From positions 31,034 through 95,033 of the forward strand of contig NZ_JAMBOJ010000011.1 of assembly GCF_023715565.1 (NCBI RefSeq): a DNA stretch of 64,000 nt. Reading direction: 5' to 3'. The DNA is from Cytobacillus firmus. GTDB lineage: Bacteria > Bacillota > Bacilli > Bacillales > Cytobacillaceae. This document shows, piece by piece, positions 24,901-33,257 of the stretch. The notes under the pieces are model-generated. The model had not been told where the DNA came from. It ran no database searches and saw only the letters and a list, made by a program, of their open reading frames with translations. The position numbers and the translations under genes were made by a program. Each line of letters starts with the position of its first letter. Position 1 is the first letter of the stretch.

Positions 24901-25530
24901 TGAAACAATAGTCCTTTTGATTGAAAGTAAATCTTTTCCTAACTCGAATCGTTTTCCTGTATCAGCTCCCCTCCGGGCAAGTAAATCAACAAAACGCCCT
25001 GTAATCTTACTTCCATCAAAATATATACGCTTCTTCAGTTCCCCGCCCCAGGTTTCAATTATCTTCTGGATAGAAGAAACAGCCGATTCATAATAAAAGT
25101 TTGTCGTTCTCAGGCCAAGATCTGCAACGGTTCCTTTCTTGAATCGGCTTTTGGATAAGGCATCAGTCATAGCGCTGTCTGCTGTGTCATTTATCGTCCT
25201 TAAATCCTCTATAATGTCGTCGACCATTTCAAAATAGGAATGCTCTGCATAAGCCTTGGTTGTTAATTGGGATCCACCATGTTCTTCTTCTGTTTTGTAA
25301 ATCTGAAATAGCTGATATTCCCCATCAACATCTTTGAATAAGACTAGATTATTTCTCTTTACGTGTGCAGCTGCATCATGATCAGCCGGAACAGAGAATT
25401 CAAAGGTATGGTCTTTATTTAATTGTTCTGTGTGAACGGCATCAAAAAAAGGGCATTTCTTGCTGCTGTCATTTTGCAGAACAGCAAGAAGCCCTTCGGT
25501 TTGCCCATCCAATAGGAAAATCTTATTCAT
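21880..25530 (-). CDS. Phage minor structural/tail-tip fibre protein with FnIII and C-terminal chaperone
   Basis: 1216 residues. N-terminal ~380 residues are the Tal/tail-endopeptidase-like region (TIGR01665 type: LDGQTEGLLAVLQNDSS, DTVFVIDKEFTPALRIEARV). A fibronectin III module follows (about 415-510: PAKPIVKATGAFSKVIIEWD), then a helical repeat series with IADLAVDTAKIADLAVTNAK, a beta-rich fibre, and at about 1110-1200 an S74-like intramolecular chaperone (DENLKSEIELYTKSALQEIL, YKKIGILYQEASIDI-like) that would trim itself after folding. It ends with Thr-Glu-Pro repeats. Host-receptor binding is the likely role. AGAGGTG precedes ATG 25530. Confidence 0.9.
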   Translation of the reverse strand: MNKIFLLDGQTEGLLAVLQNDSSKKCPFFDAVHTEQLNKDHTFEFSVPADHDAAAHVKRNNLVLFKDVDGEYQLFQIYKTEEEHGGSQLTTKAYAEHSYFEMVDDIIEDLRTINDTADSAMTDALSKSRFKKGTVADLGLRTTNFYYESAVSSIQKIIETWGGELKKRIYFDGSKITGRFVDLLARRGADTGKRFELGKDLLSIKRTIVSQPKTALYGRGKGEETESGGFTRRITFADVVWNGSGIDPVDKPAGQEWVGDPEALERFGRIDPETGQKKHRVGVFEDGEETDPEVLLQKTWDYLQTINTLRVTYEMSVLDLEDIAGLSHEKVRLGDTVFVIDKEFTPALRIEARVIEIRRDLAEPENTEVILGNFLPMFTDLSSRLKRVESKLDGKEGVWDGVQDPIDDTDFADITPAKPIVKATGAFSKVIIEWDADLRSYLKEYEVYVSTVPNFTPDSSNLVARTAASIFTYEGAPNQQYYVKVRGVNRAGTAGPFSDQRTATTARIGSSDLADLMVTAEKLATGSVGNNKIDRSSANKLVIDSADIAKAAVGSAAIANLAVGTAHIQDLAVNRGKIADLAVDTAKIADLAVTNAKIGNISANKITSDYLNVARIDVRAQLGANISTAEELKYGYMKAVTLNSETWYQWSALTSWIYLMEDTDPAQYNRPVPDDGDEVAFDFLLYAQNTGTAPSLNMTIRVYFEDGTSWLDTFVLSSIVSVPANTVTRCQFSRKIPENAYSGKKPAYWEVYFYTSTSGTKLYVRETDVRIRLRGNLIVQGDIEAKNLKAWEGLNINDQFVVDANGNVKFAGTLEAGVSINSPTIQAGSFYGGNIYMYGTSATIQTMDNPDAVTERTTIYNGAIHQNKYFTPGDAAKVKTTILRSGRLNLEVGTGIEKTLREDLIAYNVPGNLLPYEYKYEPSNTIIDAGLIATDIVGLKDSLDGDITGRPMYIYTDRLGIGLSKKNSTDPEHTGLLLDIREDGSYTPSAYRTLLSSPNGMKFDILNSGDFVFKGTLRIENNSDLLQLYGSDHVYVEYFKNGGTTRTAYMGFGSAGSNGFTLRNEISGGELTLSAGSGGIVNIPSNDLKVRSTTYTSDENLKSEIELYTKSALQEILATPIKRYYLEGDVPGVDQKRIGILYQEASIDIVTPQKAIDGYAMNSLSFKGIQELYAMQMDAKTEINELKTIIEGMNPNESDEPTNPTEPTESPTEPTN

Positions 25531-27465
25531 TTATAGCCACCTCTTTGTATATCTGACAGTTCCGTTCCCGCCCCCTACTGTCAGGGTACTGCTGCCTGAT
25601 TTTATGGCGAAAAAGTCAGAATCAATGTCCAGGCTGCTGATTATGTCAGTTGTTCCGTTAAGTGTGATTGTTCCGCGCTCATTGTCAATCTTCACTTTAT
25701 CCCCTGTGGCTAAACTCCGCTGAATGGCTATGAATTCGTCACCGTTTGACACCTTTATTCCTTCGGTTTTGGATAGCAATACTTTCAGTTCAATATAATC
25801 CGTTTCAATGGTTGAAGGTGATATTCCGTTTGACGGTTCAGCATAGGCCAAGAAGTGACAAAATCCATTTGAATCAATTCCGTCAGAAAGCGCTGAATTT
25901 GGCAAAGCATAAGAAATTAAGGCAATTCCATTTGTGTCATTACTCTGCGCGAATGTGTTCCAACTTCCTGTTGCTCTCCATCTTGTGAAATTCGCTTTAT
26001 CCTGCCCCGCCTTCAATTCGACTTCCAACTCTACATAATCGGTTCTTATTTGACCGCTTGTCGTACCGTCAGAAGCTTCTGAATAGGCCACACAATGAAG
26101 GAAACCATCAACATCAATAAATACCGTTGTTGCTGTTGTGTCAAATTCAATAATTGCAACAGTTCCGCTTGTGTGGCTCCTTGGTGTAGAATACCAAGCT
26201 AAAGTATCCCCTCTCCAAAGGTTCAACCAAGCTGCATTTCCTGAAGGCCCAATTCCGTAACCATGCCAATTCACCCTGAGTAAAGAAATGTTGTCTTTTA
26301 ACCACTGAATCTTATCAGCTGTTGTCGCTCCTGGAACCGTTACGCTGTACTTCCTTTGTACATACTCAATTAAATCAAAAGAGAACAGCATTTGTGCTAT
26401 ATTCCCGGCAGCAGAAGCACTTTGTGCAACAATGGTTCCATTTAAAGACTCAATAGTTCCATACCCTGTTGTACCTGTTCCTGTGTCAAGTTCAACAGTA
26501 TGACTTGTAGGAGATACAGGAGCACTTGCAACACCATGCCTATAAGCTTTATGCGGATTTTCTACGGTACTTCCTTTAACCTTCCCGACAAAGTTCGCTA
26601 TGCCTGTAGGGTTCGCCTGCTTATTCGTTCCCTTCCCCCACCAATTAGCCGTAATTTGGCTTATATTCGTTTTCAGCCATTGCACCTGTTCAGCAAGGTT
26701 TGCACCTGGTACGGTGAAACCGAATTTTCGCTTGATTAGGGCTATTAGGTTGAAGGAAAACATCTGCATGGCAATATTTTTGTAAGTTGAATTTAAGTGC
26801 CTTGTTACATTTCCATCAAGAAAAGAAGCATTTATATATGAACCCTGTGGGATTTCGAAAGGAATATTTGCGGGTTCTCTTAACGTTGGGTAACTTGTAA
26901 ATTTGATTGTATGTGGATTTTCTACCGTACTCCCGGCAATTTTCCCTTCAAAATTATCAGGCCCCGCTGATCCATCTGCTGTAATCTCAATAACCGGGAA
27001 AGTTTCCGCTGTTCCATCATTGTCAATGGTTAAGGAATTCCCTGAAATCGATGCAGCTGTTTCAGAAATGGCATAAGCGAACGGATCCGGGCAAAGGAAT
27101 TCAATTTCAGCCACCCGCTTTATGAACATGCCCTCAAAGTCTGTATTCTCAGTTATGACTGCATAATATTTCTTGTCTGGTTCATCATCGAATATCAATT
27201 CCCCTGGCCCATCATAAGGATTAAGCCATGCAGCAATTTCTCTTATTTTGCTTCTGAAATTAGAAAGAGAAGAACCATATAGGGTTATTTCAGCCCTGAT
27301 TCTTCTCTCCTGAAATCTATATCCATAATAATGAAGGCCATGCTTTGAAGCTGTCTGTGCAGTACGGCTTTCAATGTCCGGGAGTGTATCGCGCCCTGAT
27401 ATATTAGCAATTCTTAGCCCTTTCTCTGATGAATGAATACCTCTATAGGTGAATCCCCAGTCCAC
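25531..27465 (-). CDS. Distal tail protein (Dit) with duplicated insertion modules
   Basis: Baseplate hub at the tail tip. The first ~175 residues are the classic Dit N-terminus (FTYRGIHSSEKGLRIANISG, YRFQERRIRAEITLYG, VAEIEFLCPDPFAYAISETA). Most Dit proteins are 250-300 residues; this one is 644. The extra part contains two copies of a KGSTVENPHK..FSFDLI..QWLKxNIS module and two of a DGFLHCVAYSEAS..DYVELEVELK module, which look like carbohydrate-binding duplications. Start is GTG 27465, sharing one base with the tape-measure stop (TAGTG). Confidence 0.88.
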   Translation of the reverse strand: MDWGFTYRGIHSSEKGLRIANISGRDTLPDIESRTAQTASKHGLHYYGYRFQERRIRAEITLYGSSLSNFRSKIREIAAWLNPYDGPGELIFDDEPDKKYYAVITENTDFEGMFIKRVAEIEFLCPDPFAYAISETAASISGNSLTIDNDGTAETFPVIEITADGSAGPDNFEGKIAGSTVENPHTIKFTSYPTLREPANIPFEIPQGSYINASFLDGNVTRHLNSTYKNIAMQMFSFNLIALIKRKFGFTVPGANLAEQVQWLKTNISQITANWWGKGTNKQANPTGIANFVGKVKGSTVENPHKAYRHGVASAPVSPTSHTVELDTGTGTTGYGTIESLNGTIVAQSASAAGNIAQMLFSFDLIEYVQRKYSVTVPGATTADKIQWLKDNISLLRVNWHGYGIGPSGNAAWLNLWRGDTLAWYSTPRSHTSGTVAIIEFDTTATTVFIDVDGFLHCVAYSEASDGTTSGQIRTDYVELEVELKAGQDKANFTRWRATGSWNTFAQSNDTNGIALISYALPNSALSDGIDSNGFCHFLAYAEPSNGISPSTIETDYIELKVLLSKTEGIKVSNGDEFIAIQRSLATGDKVKIDNERGTITLNGTTDIISSLDIDSDFFAIKSGSSTLTVGGGNGTVRYTKRWL

Positions 27466-29990
27466 TAATTACCACCCCCCACACGATTATGCCGACTTTC
27501 AAGATCAGCTAATTTAATTGAAATGCTCCTTGCATCCCTTTCATTTCGGACATTTGGCATATGAAGATGAATTTGTTTGGTTACTTCTCCCGCCGGTACA
27601 TTTGAGCCTGGCATGTTATCCGCAATTTTCTGTCCGATCATTCCTAAAACGGATGGAGAAAGTGGGATAGCTGCTTCATCATACATTTTGTTATCCCCTA
27701 ATCCATAAAGACCTGGGCTATTTGGAGGAACAATACCACCCTTTGCCAGCCATTGAACATCAAAGTCAGGATACTGCACACCCATAAATCCCGTTTTCAT
27801 TGATACACTTACTTTCGGAAGCTTCGGCTTTGGGATTTTGATTTTCATTTTGTTAAATGCTCGAACAATTGTATCGATAATACCAAGGACTGTATCCTTT
27901 GCTGTTTCAATAGGGTTTGTAATGAAATCTTTGATTTTGTTAAAAATCGTCGATACGGTTGTCTTCATTCCCTCAAAGATAGATACCGCCCTGTCCCTTA
28001 AACCTTGAGCAGTATTCACTACACCAGTTTTAATTGATGTAAAGATAGATTTGATGACACCGCTGAAAGACTGAAATATTGAGTTACCCCTTGTCCTGAA
28101 CAGGTTAAATAATGTGATTACTGCATCAACAAAATCGTCCACAAGGTTCCATGCGCCATTCCAGGTATTCTTGAAGAAGTTAATAATCTTGGTACCAAAC
28201 TCTTTTATTAGATTTACTCCGCCCTTAACAAAGGCGCCAATGCCCTTTAAAATCCTGCCAATAAACATCAGGTTCAGAAGGTTCCAGATAAACTCTACAG
28301 CGCCACCCAGCAATTGTTTAATGCCATCCCACATCATGGACCAATCACCAGTAAACAAGCCTGAAAACACCTTGATGGCACCCATGATAATATCCAGCGC
28401 TCCATTAATGACTCCCTTTATGCTATCCCACACCATTTGGACAACAAAAAGAACTGCAGGCATAACAAAATCAATGACTGCCTTGATTCCATTGAATACA
28501 TTTGTGACGGCCTCGAGAAATTGGGGGCCAACTTCATCCCAGAACTGCTTTATCTGAGCAATCTTTTCACCTATGAAGCTAGCAACAACCTCAAAGACCT
28601 GAAGGCCAATCTCCTTGATTTTGAGAAAGGCTCCATTTACTTTTTCTCGGAAAGTCTCAGAGTTTGTGTATGCAGCGACTAATGCTCCGACAAGTAACGC
28701 TATGCCAGCAATCACTAGTGCGATTGGAGCTGTTATCGAGCCAAAAAGTCCAGCGAGAACTCCTACACCTTGAGCAACAAAGCCGATTATCATCAACAAT
28801 GGACCAAGCGCTGCCAGAATAAGCCCGATTACTACCACAACATTCTGGGCAGTAGGAGATAGATTGTTGAACCAATCAGATAGCTGTTTAATTGCATTGT
28901 TTACTTTCGGAAGTACCCGATCTGCCATATCAAGCAAAATATGACCAAGTGGCTCTAGTGACGACATCATTTTTCTAAATGACTTTTGAAGTCGTTCCCC
29001 AAAATTATCATGAAGTGCATCAGCTGCCCTTTGTGTAGTACCTTCTAACCCTTTAATACCCGTCTCTGCACCCGCCATTGCAAAGATGACCTTCTCTCGA
29101 AGATCTTCATACTGAGTCCCGAAAAGATCAGTTGCAAGCTGGTTCCTTAGAGTGGCATCTTCAACTTCCATCAATTTCTTAACAATTTCTTGGAAGGCCT
29201 TATTTCCTTCTTCTCCACCTTTGGCTATTTTGCCGACATACTCCTCGGCATTGAGACCCATCGACTTGTAAGCTTCTACAGTAGCTTTGTCAAGAGCTCC
29301 CATTCGCAGATGACTTTCCTTAATTGCGTCCCCAACTTTGTCTAGGGACCACGCGCCCGCATCAAACCCTGCTTTCAGTGCATTTAAGGTTTGCTCCCCA
29401 GTATATCCAAGCTCGCTAAACTGAGGGCTATATTCACGAATTGTATCTAAGAATTCACCAGTGTAATCAAGACCGTTTTGGAATCCCCAAGTAAGCATGT
29501 CCATGGCTTTTGAGGAATCAATCCCAAAATCCTTCATTAATTGGCCAGCTGCACGGGTGGATTCGTTTAAATCTGCATCAAACCTCTGAGATAGAAGATA
29601 AGCGCCTTTAGTTACATTAGCAAGGTCTTCTTTATTCAAATCACCGAGATTATGTTTTACATTGACTATAGAATCCGCAACATCCTCAAGGCTTTCTCCC
29701 CAGCCATCTACCCAGACATCTTGTGCAATATCAAGGAGCTTTTGAGCTTCAGTTCTGGTAATACCCAAACCTGATTGGATTCTCCCTAAGGCAACCTGTG
29801 TGTCGTTCGCCATTTTACCGGCCGCTCCACCGACTGCAGTAAGGGGTAAGGATAAATACTTACTTAAATTTTCTCCCGTTGTCCTAAGACTTTCGCCAAC
29901 TTCACTCATTCTGGTTTGTAAATCTCGAAACCCTTGCTCCACGCCATCATCATTTATCCTGGTGTCGATTTCAATACGGCCATCAGCCAT
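27465..29990 (-). CDS. Phage tail tape measure protein
   Basis: 841 residues; sets tail length and is expelled during DNA injection. N-terminal TP901-type region (RIQSGLGITRTEAQKLLDIA, GQLMKDFGIDSSKAMDMLTW) and a central strongly hydrophobic block (VVVIGLILAALGPLLMIIGF, LVIAGIALLVGALVAAY), followed by repeated amphipathic WxGI/MxxxI helices. Overlaps the Gp15 gene by 8 bp. Confidence 0.95.
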   Translation of the reverse strand: MADGRIEIDTRINDDGVEQGFRDLQTRMSEVGESLRTTGENLSKYLSLPLTAVGGAAGKMANDTQVALGRIQSGLGITRTEAQKLLDIAQDVWVDGWGESLEDVADSIVNVKHNLGDLNKEDLANVTKGAYLLSQRFDADLNESTRAAGQLMKDFGIDSSKAMDMLTWGFQNGLDYTGEFLDTIREYSPQFSELGYTGEQTLNALKAGFDAGAWSLDKVGDAIKESHLRMGALDKATVEAYKSMGLNAEEYVGKIAKGGEEGNKAFQEIVKKLMEVEDATLRNQLATDLFGTQYEDLREKVIFAMAGAETGIKGLEGTTQRAADALHDNFGERLQKSFRKMMSSLEPLGHILLDMADRVLPKVNNAIKQLSDWFNNLSPTAQNVVVVIGLILAALGPLLMIIGFVAQGVGVLAGLFGSITAPIALVIAGIALLVGALVAAYTNSETFREKVNGAFLKIKEIGLQVFEVVASFIGEKIAQIKQFWDEVGPQFLEAVTNVFNGIKAVIDFVMPAVLFVVQMVWDSIKGVINGALDIIMGAIKVFSGLFTGDWSMMWDGIKQLLGGAVEFIWNLLNLMFIGRILKGIGAFVKGGVNLIKEFGTKIINFFKNTWNGAWNLVDDFVDAVITLFNLFRTRGNSIFQSFSGVIKSIFTSIKTGVVNTAQGLRDRAVSIFEGMKTTVSTIFNKIKDFITNPIETAKDTVLGIIDTIVRAFNKMKIKIPKPKLPKVSVSMKTGFMGVQYPDFDVQWLAKGGIVPPNSPGLYGLGDNKMYDEAAIPLSPSVLGMIGQKIADNMPGSNVPAGEVTKQIHLHMPNVRNERDARSISIKLADLESRHNRVGGGN

Positions 29991-30603
29991 CTTTCTTCAC
30001 CACCTTGGCGTTTGCTCTGAAAGTATGAGCCAGAGCATCAAAAGCACTATCGATTTGTTCAGCTGCAGGGCGATCATCGAGTGAATACAATCTTTTCATT
30101 TTTTGAACATGCTCGATGTATTCTCTAGAGGACTCCTTGCTATTAGGAACCTTCATTTCTCTGTAACCAATGACTTGTTTAAGCTTTGATTTATCATCTA
30201 AATGGGATAACAAGGCATTAAACTTCTTCCAATGCAGTTTTCCATGCATCTCAAAGAGATCGATTTTGTAACACGCAAAAAAAGACGCATAAATAAGATC
30301 AGCGTCCTTTTTGAAATCATATATTTTCTTTTTCTTTTCACTTTGCTCATCCAGGTTGATATCCAGAAACTCTTTCATCAGGAACTTAAAGAGCTCAAAC
30401 CCTTCTTCCCACGATTGGTAATTTGAAATTTCCTCAACCACAAGCATAGTGATTGCCAAAAACGGTTTTTCTTCCTCAAAAAAGGTATCGTCATCAAACA
30501 TTTCGAATAACCGCAGCACGTTATCAAACGCTAAATCAACATGATAAACCTTTCCTTCCCATTCGAATGAATCCTCGAATTCATCCGTAAGGAGAAAACT
30601 CAT
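29983..30603 (-). CDS. Gp15-family tail assembly protein
   Basis: 206 residues, beginning MSFLLTDEFEDSFEWEGKVY, the pattern of the Gp15 family found just before tape-measure genes; these act as tail-assembly chaperones. ATGA overlap with the preceding chaperone-like gene. Confidence 0.82.
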   Translation of the reverse strand: MSFLLTDEFEDSFEWEGKVYHVDLAFDNVLRLFEMFDDDTFFEEEKPFLAITMLVVEEISNYQSWEEGFELFKFLMKEFLDINLDEQSEKKKKIYDFKKDADLIYASFFACYKIDLFEMHGKLHWKKFNALLSHLDDKSKLKQVIGYREMKVPNSKESSREYIEHVQKMKRLYSLDDRPAAEQIDSAFDALAHTFRANAKVVKKDG

Positions 30604-31025
30604 CGTTTATTTCCGTTATGGAGCTGCTTTTTATGCTTAGTGTATTTATGTGCACGTTCATTGCGCACTTTATTGGTTTTTTCTCCAACTAATTCGGCCA
30701 GGAATTCAACAAGATCCATCATGTTAAATAGCGAACGACCCGACTGCTCATATAACTTATTGAAACTGCCATCACCCAGCAATTTATCAATAGTCTTCTT
30801 TGTTAGGTCAATAGCATGGTCAAACTGTTTTAGCTCATCGTCTTTTCCTAATTCGCTGGTATTTACAGACTGCATGTTTTGCGATTCGGCATAAAACTCA
30901 TTGAAAGACTTTCGATATTCTTTTAGCTTGGCGTCAGAAAAATCGATTTTATATAATTCACCATTGATCTTTAATTCTTCATAGGATTTCTTAAAATCAA
31001 ATGACCGCATTGTCATAATATCCAC
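30600..31025 (-). CDS. Tail assembly chaperone-like protein (DUF6673 type)
   Basis: 141 residues, helical, with FDFKKSYEELKINGELYKID at the start and a very basic end (RNERAHKYTKHKKQLHNGNK). Position between major tail protein and Gp15 is that of the gpG-like chaperone. No slippery heptamer linking it to Gp15 is obvious; the two genes overlap by ATGA instead. A start at MRSFDFKK (five codons in) is also possible. Confidence 0.72.
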   Translation of the reverse strand: MDIMTMRSFDFKKSYEELKINGELYKIDFSDAKLKEYRKSFNEFYAESQNMQSVNTSELGKDDELKQFDHAIDLTKKTIDKLLGDGSFNKLYEQSGRSLFNMMDLVEFLAELVGEKTNKVRNERAHKYTKHKKQLHNGNKR

Positions 31026-31036
31026 CCTTTCAAGTA

Positions 31037-31067
31037 AAAAAGAGCCGCTTTGAACGGCTCTCAGTTT
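31037..31067 (-). terminator. Terminator after the major tail protein gene
   Basis: GAGAGCCGTTCAAAGCGGCTC followed by TTTTTTAC on the minus strand. A partial stop here would favour high tail-tube expression. Confidence 0.8.
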
Positions 31068-31068
31068 A

Positions 31069-31509
31069 TTATCCAGCTACTGGAGGAGTATAATCCGGCT
31101 TACCATTGAAGTGGATCTCAAATGAAATTTCACCTTTTGCCCCGGCGTCCCCAGACGGCTGACTAATATTTGCAATCGTGCAATCACCTTCGAAAATGCC
31201 ACCATCAGGCTCTGTCCACCTGAATTGCGTGCGGCGAGAGTTACCGAGTTCCAACACTTTGCTGAAAATATAATCTTGTGCAGCGTCACCATAATTGCGG
31301 TGACCAGAAAAGGAAAGGACAGTTTGAGCACCAATCACATCGGTTTCTCCGTATCCATCTCCATCCATGTATTTGTCCTGGGACAATTCTTCATTGTTTG
31401 CAGGTTCTGCAGATGTAATACCAACTGCAATCCTTGCAAAAGTTCCTGGATCTACACCAGGCGTTGTACTGATTTCAAATTTGTGTTTATTCATCAATTC
31501 AAAAGCCAT
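31069..31509 (-). CDS. Major tail (tube) protein
   Basis: 146 residues; forms the stacked hexameric tail tube. Acidic beta-rich sequence (FEISTTPGVDPGTFARIAVG, FRWTEPDGGIFEGDCTIANI, GAKGEISFEIHFNGKPDYTP) like TP901/SPP1 tube proteins. Followed by a strong hairpin. Confidence 0.85.
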   Translation of the reverse strand: MAFELMNKHKFEISTTPGVDPGTFARIAVGITSAEPANNEELSQDKYMDGDGYGETDVIGAQTVLSFSGHRNYGDAAQDYIFSKVLELGNSRRTQFRWTEPDGGIFEGDCTIANISQPSGDAGAKGEISFEIHFNGKPDYTPPVAG

Positions 31510-31520
31510 TTGGTTCCCTC

Positions 31521-31904
31521 CTATTCAAGCTCTGCTGTAAAGAGAGCCGTGTAAATATATTCGGCATGCTCGGTTTTTTCAACGAAATTAGGCAATGTGT
31601 AACATTCACATTTTATAAAAGAAAAACTTCCATCAGAGGATACAATCTCCCCTTTTGACAGTCCATCCAGAGCCTTAAATATTGCCTGTATCGTGTTATA
31701 GCAAGCTATGTGACTTTTATCCTTCACAAGGATTTGAAAGCTGAAATCTGCCGTTTTTCCTTCGATAAAACGGGTGTTTATTGTTGAAGGTGTTTGCCGG
31801 ATTGCAACCGCTGATGAATCGCTATCTAAAACAGGTGAATTAATTGGTGCATTCAGCTGCACGTTGTCTTCGATGTATTCCATGACTCTTAAAAGAAAAT
31901 CCAT
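31521..31904 (-). CDS. Phage tail terminator/minor capsid protein
   Basis: 127 residues from ATG 31904 (AGGTGG, 6 nt spacing); the long in-frame extension to 32105 overlaps the previous gene and is rejected. DFLLRVMEYIEDNVQLNAPI and ADFSFQILVKDKSHIACYNT fit the terminator family that caps the tail and joins it to the head. Confidence 0.78.
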   Translation of the reverse strand: MDFLLRVMEYIEDNVQLNAPINSPVLDSDSSAVAIRQTPSTINTRFIEGKTADFSFQILVKDKSHIACYNTIQAIFKALDGLSKGEIVSSDGSFSFIKCECYTLPNFVEKTEHAEYIYTALFTAELE

Positions 31905-31914
31905 TGCCAACCAC

Positions 31915-32280
31915 CTACAATCTACTGAAATAATCCAGGTAATTTCTCTGCACGTCTTCAATCCAACCTTCTTTTCTTCGGGCTTTTGCCGCTTCGAACC
32001 ATAGTGCCTGGGCGTTTGGGTTAACTTCTTTCCTGAAATTAATATCCGGATTATAGTAAAGCTTTCTCGCATATTTTGTGCTCCAATACAGTCTTCCCTT
32101 ACCAACTAAACTAGAACGGATAGATGACCGCTCAAGCTCACCGGTATCTTTAGGAATAAAATAATTGGAGTCTTTCAGGACGTCGTTATCCAATTGCAGC
32201 TGGGTGGCACGCAGAGACCTGTCATGCCGCCGCCTCAGCCCCGGAATGTTAAGGGATGTTTGGACGTTAAACTGAATCAT
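31915..32280 (-). CDS. Minor capsid protein (Minor_capsid_2 family; head closure/tail joining)
   Basis: 121 residues, with LQLDNDVLKDSNYFIPKDTG and YWSTKYARKLYYNPDINFRK, the signature of the Minor_capsid_2 family. Abuts the next gene upstream with no gap. Confidence 0.85.
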   Translation of the reverse strand: MIQFNVQTSLNIPGLRRRHDRSLRATQLQLDNDVLKDSNYFIPKDTGELERSSIRSSLVGKGRLYWSTKYARKLYYNPDINFRKEVNPNAQALWFEAAKARRKEGWIEDVQRNYLDYFSRL

Positions 32281-32613
32281 TTAAACCAACTCCACTTCGT
32301 AATGGTGGAGAGAAAAGGCGTGAACTGAATTAACCTTGTTTACCGTCATCGTTTGACCTTGGAAAGTCACCTTGGATTTCTCTTTGAATACGAATGGTGC
32401 CTCAGAGGACGAGTTCACAACATCAAAAAAGAGCAAAGACTGAAAAGCCTTTTGCTCTGCGATGTTAGAACGTTTAATATTCGAAACCGGTTGAACCAGG
32501 ACATTTGAAAGAGTAATAGGCTGCTTGTATTCTTCATCCATCCTGCCCCTTCCCAAATACTCCTCATAGGTTACAGAGTGGATTAAAACCATTTTAGGAA
32601 TAGGCTTAACCAA
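32281..32613 (-). CDS. Minor capsid protein (Minor_capsid_1 family; stopper-like)
   Basis: 110 residues; YKQPITLSNVLVQPVSNIKR and SKVTFQGQTMTVNKVNSVHA are the typical beta-barrel strands. Acts in head closure after DNA packaging. Overlaps the adaptor gene by 8 bp. Confidence 0.82.
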   Translation of the reverse strand: MVKPIPKMVLIHSVTYEEYLGRGRMDEEYKQPITLSNVLVQPVSNIKRSNIAEQKAFQSLLFFDVVNSSSEAPFVFKEKSKVTFQGQTMTVNKVNSVHAFSLHHYEVELV

Positions 32614-32983
32614 TGACTGTCACTCCTCCATTTAGGAAGCCGGTTGCCCTAAGGTATGATACAGCAGCCGGACTAATTGGAGTTGCGGCATTTCCACCCT
32701 CGGAATAACTGAAGGCTCCAACGGAAACATTAGCAGGACCGCTTATCCCATGGACAACGGCCTCACCTACACTAGACAGATACTCAATTTGAGCAGCCGC
32801 TGCCTTTTTAAAGTTCAGCTGAATTACTTGGTGCATAGAATCAAGATCACGACCAACAACAGCATAATTAGTAATATGGTCAATTGAATCACACGCCCTC
32901 TCTAATAAACGAGGAAAGGCATCCGCATTTACTGGGGTGCCCTTGTATACGTCAGTATAAAAAGTTTGATCGATGTAAGGCAT
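32606..32983 (-). CDS. Head-tail connector (adaptor-like) protein
   Basis: 125 residues, helical N-terminus (DAFPRLLERACDSIDHITNY, IQLNFKKAAAAQIEYLSSVG) and a strand-rich end, in the place of the gp15/gp6-type adaptor that binds the portal. Identification by position and fold pattern. Confidence 0.72.
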   Translation of the reverse strand: MPYIDQTFYTDVYKGTPVNADAFPRLLERACDSIDHITNYAVVGRDLDSMHQVIQLNFKKAAAAQIEYLSSVGEAVVHGISGPANVSVGAFSYSEGGNAATPISPAAVSYLRATGFLNGGVTVIG

Positions 32984-32985
32984 GT

Positions 32986-33240
32986 TTACTCATCCTTTTT
33001 ATCATCAGCATCTTTAGCTTTGGTCTTCCCTGTCTTTTTCTTTGGTTCTGTTTCCTTTTCCTCAATTGGCTCAATCTCTTGTTGGGTCTCTTGAGGCATT
33101 TCCACTTTGTAGCCTTTATTTTCAAACCACTCAATAAGCCACTTATCATTAGTCTCAGCTTCCCCATTAACAAACTGAAGGGAAGCACTAACCCCGGTAT
33201 ATTTTGGGTTAGGACTCTTAATTTTAGCTTTTTCGGCCAT
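32986..33240 (-). CDS. Small phage protein with HeH-like domain and charged tail
   Basis: 84 residues: NDKWLIEWFENKGYKVEMPQ resembles the short helix-extended-loop-helix domain often encoded after capsid genes, followed by a Glu/Lys-rich tail. Possibly a head-decoration protein; function unproven. Confidence 0.65.
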   Translation of the reverse strand: MAEKAKIKSPNPKYTGVSASLQFVNGEAETNDKWLIEWFENKGYKVEMPQETQQEIEPIEEKETEPKKKTGKTKAKDADDKKDE

Positions 33241-33257
33241 TAGAAAAACTCCCTTCT

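Noticed and set aside
31905..32105. 5' extension of the tail-terminator reading frame
   Set aside because: It overlaps the Minor_capsid_2 gene in another frame; AGGTGG stands directly before ATG 31904.
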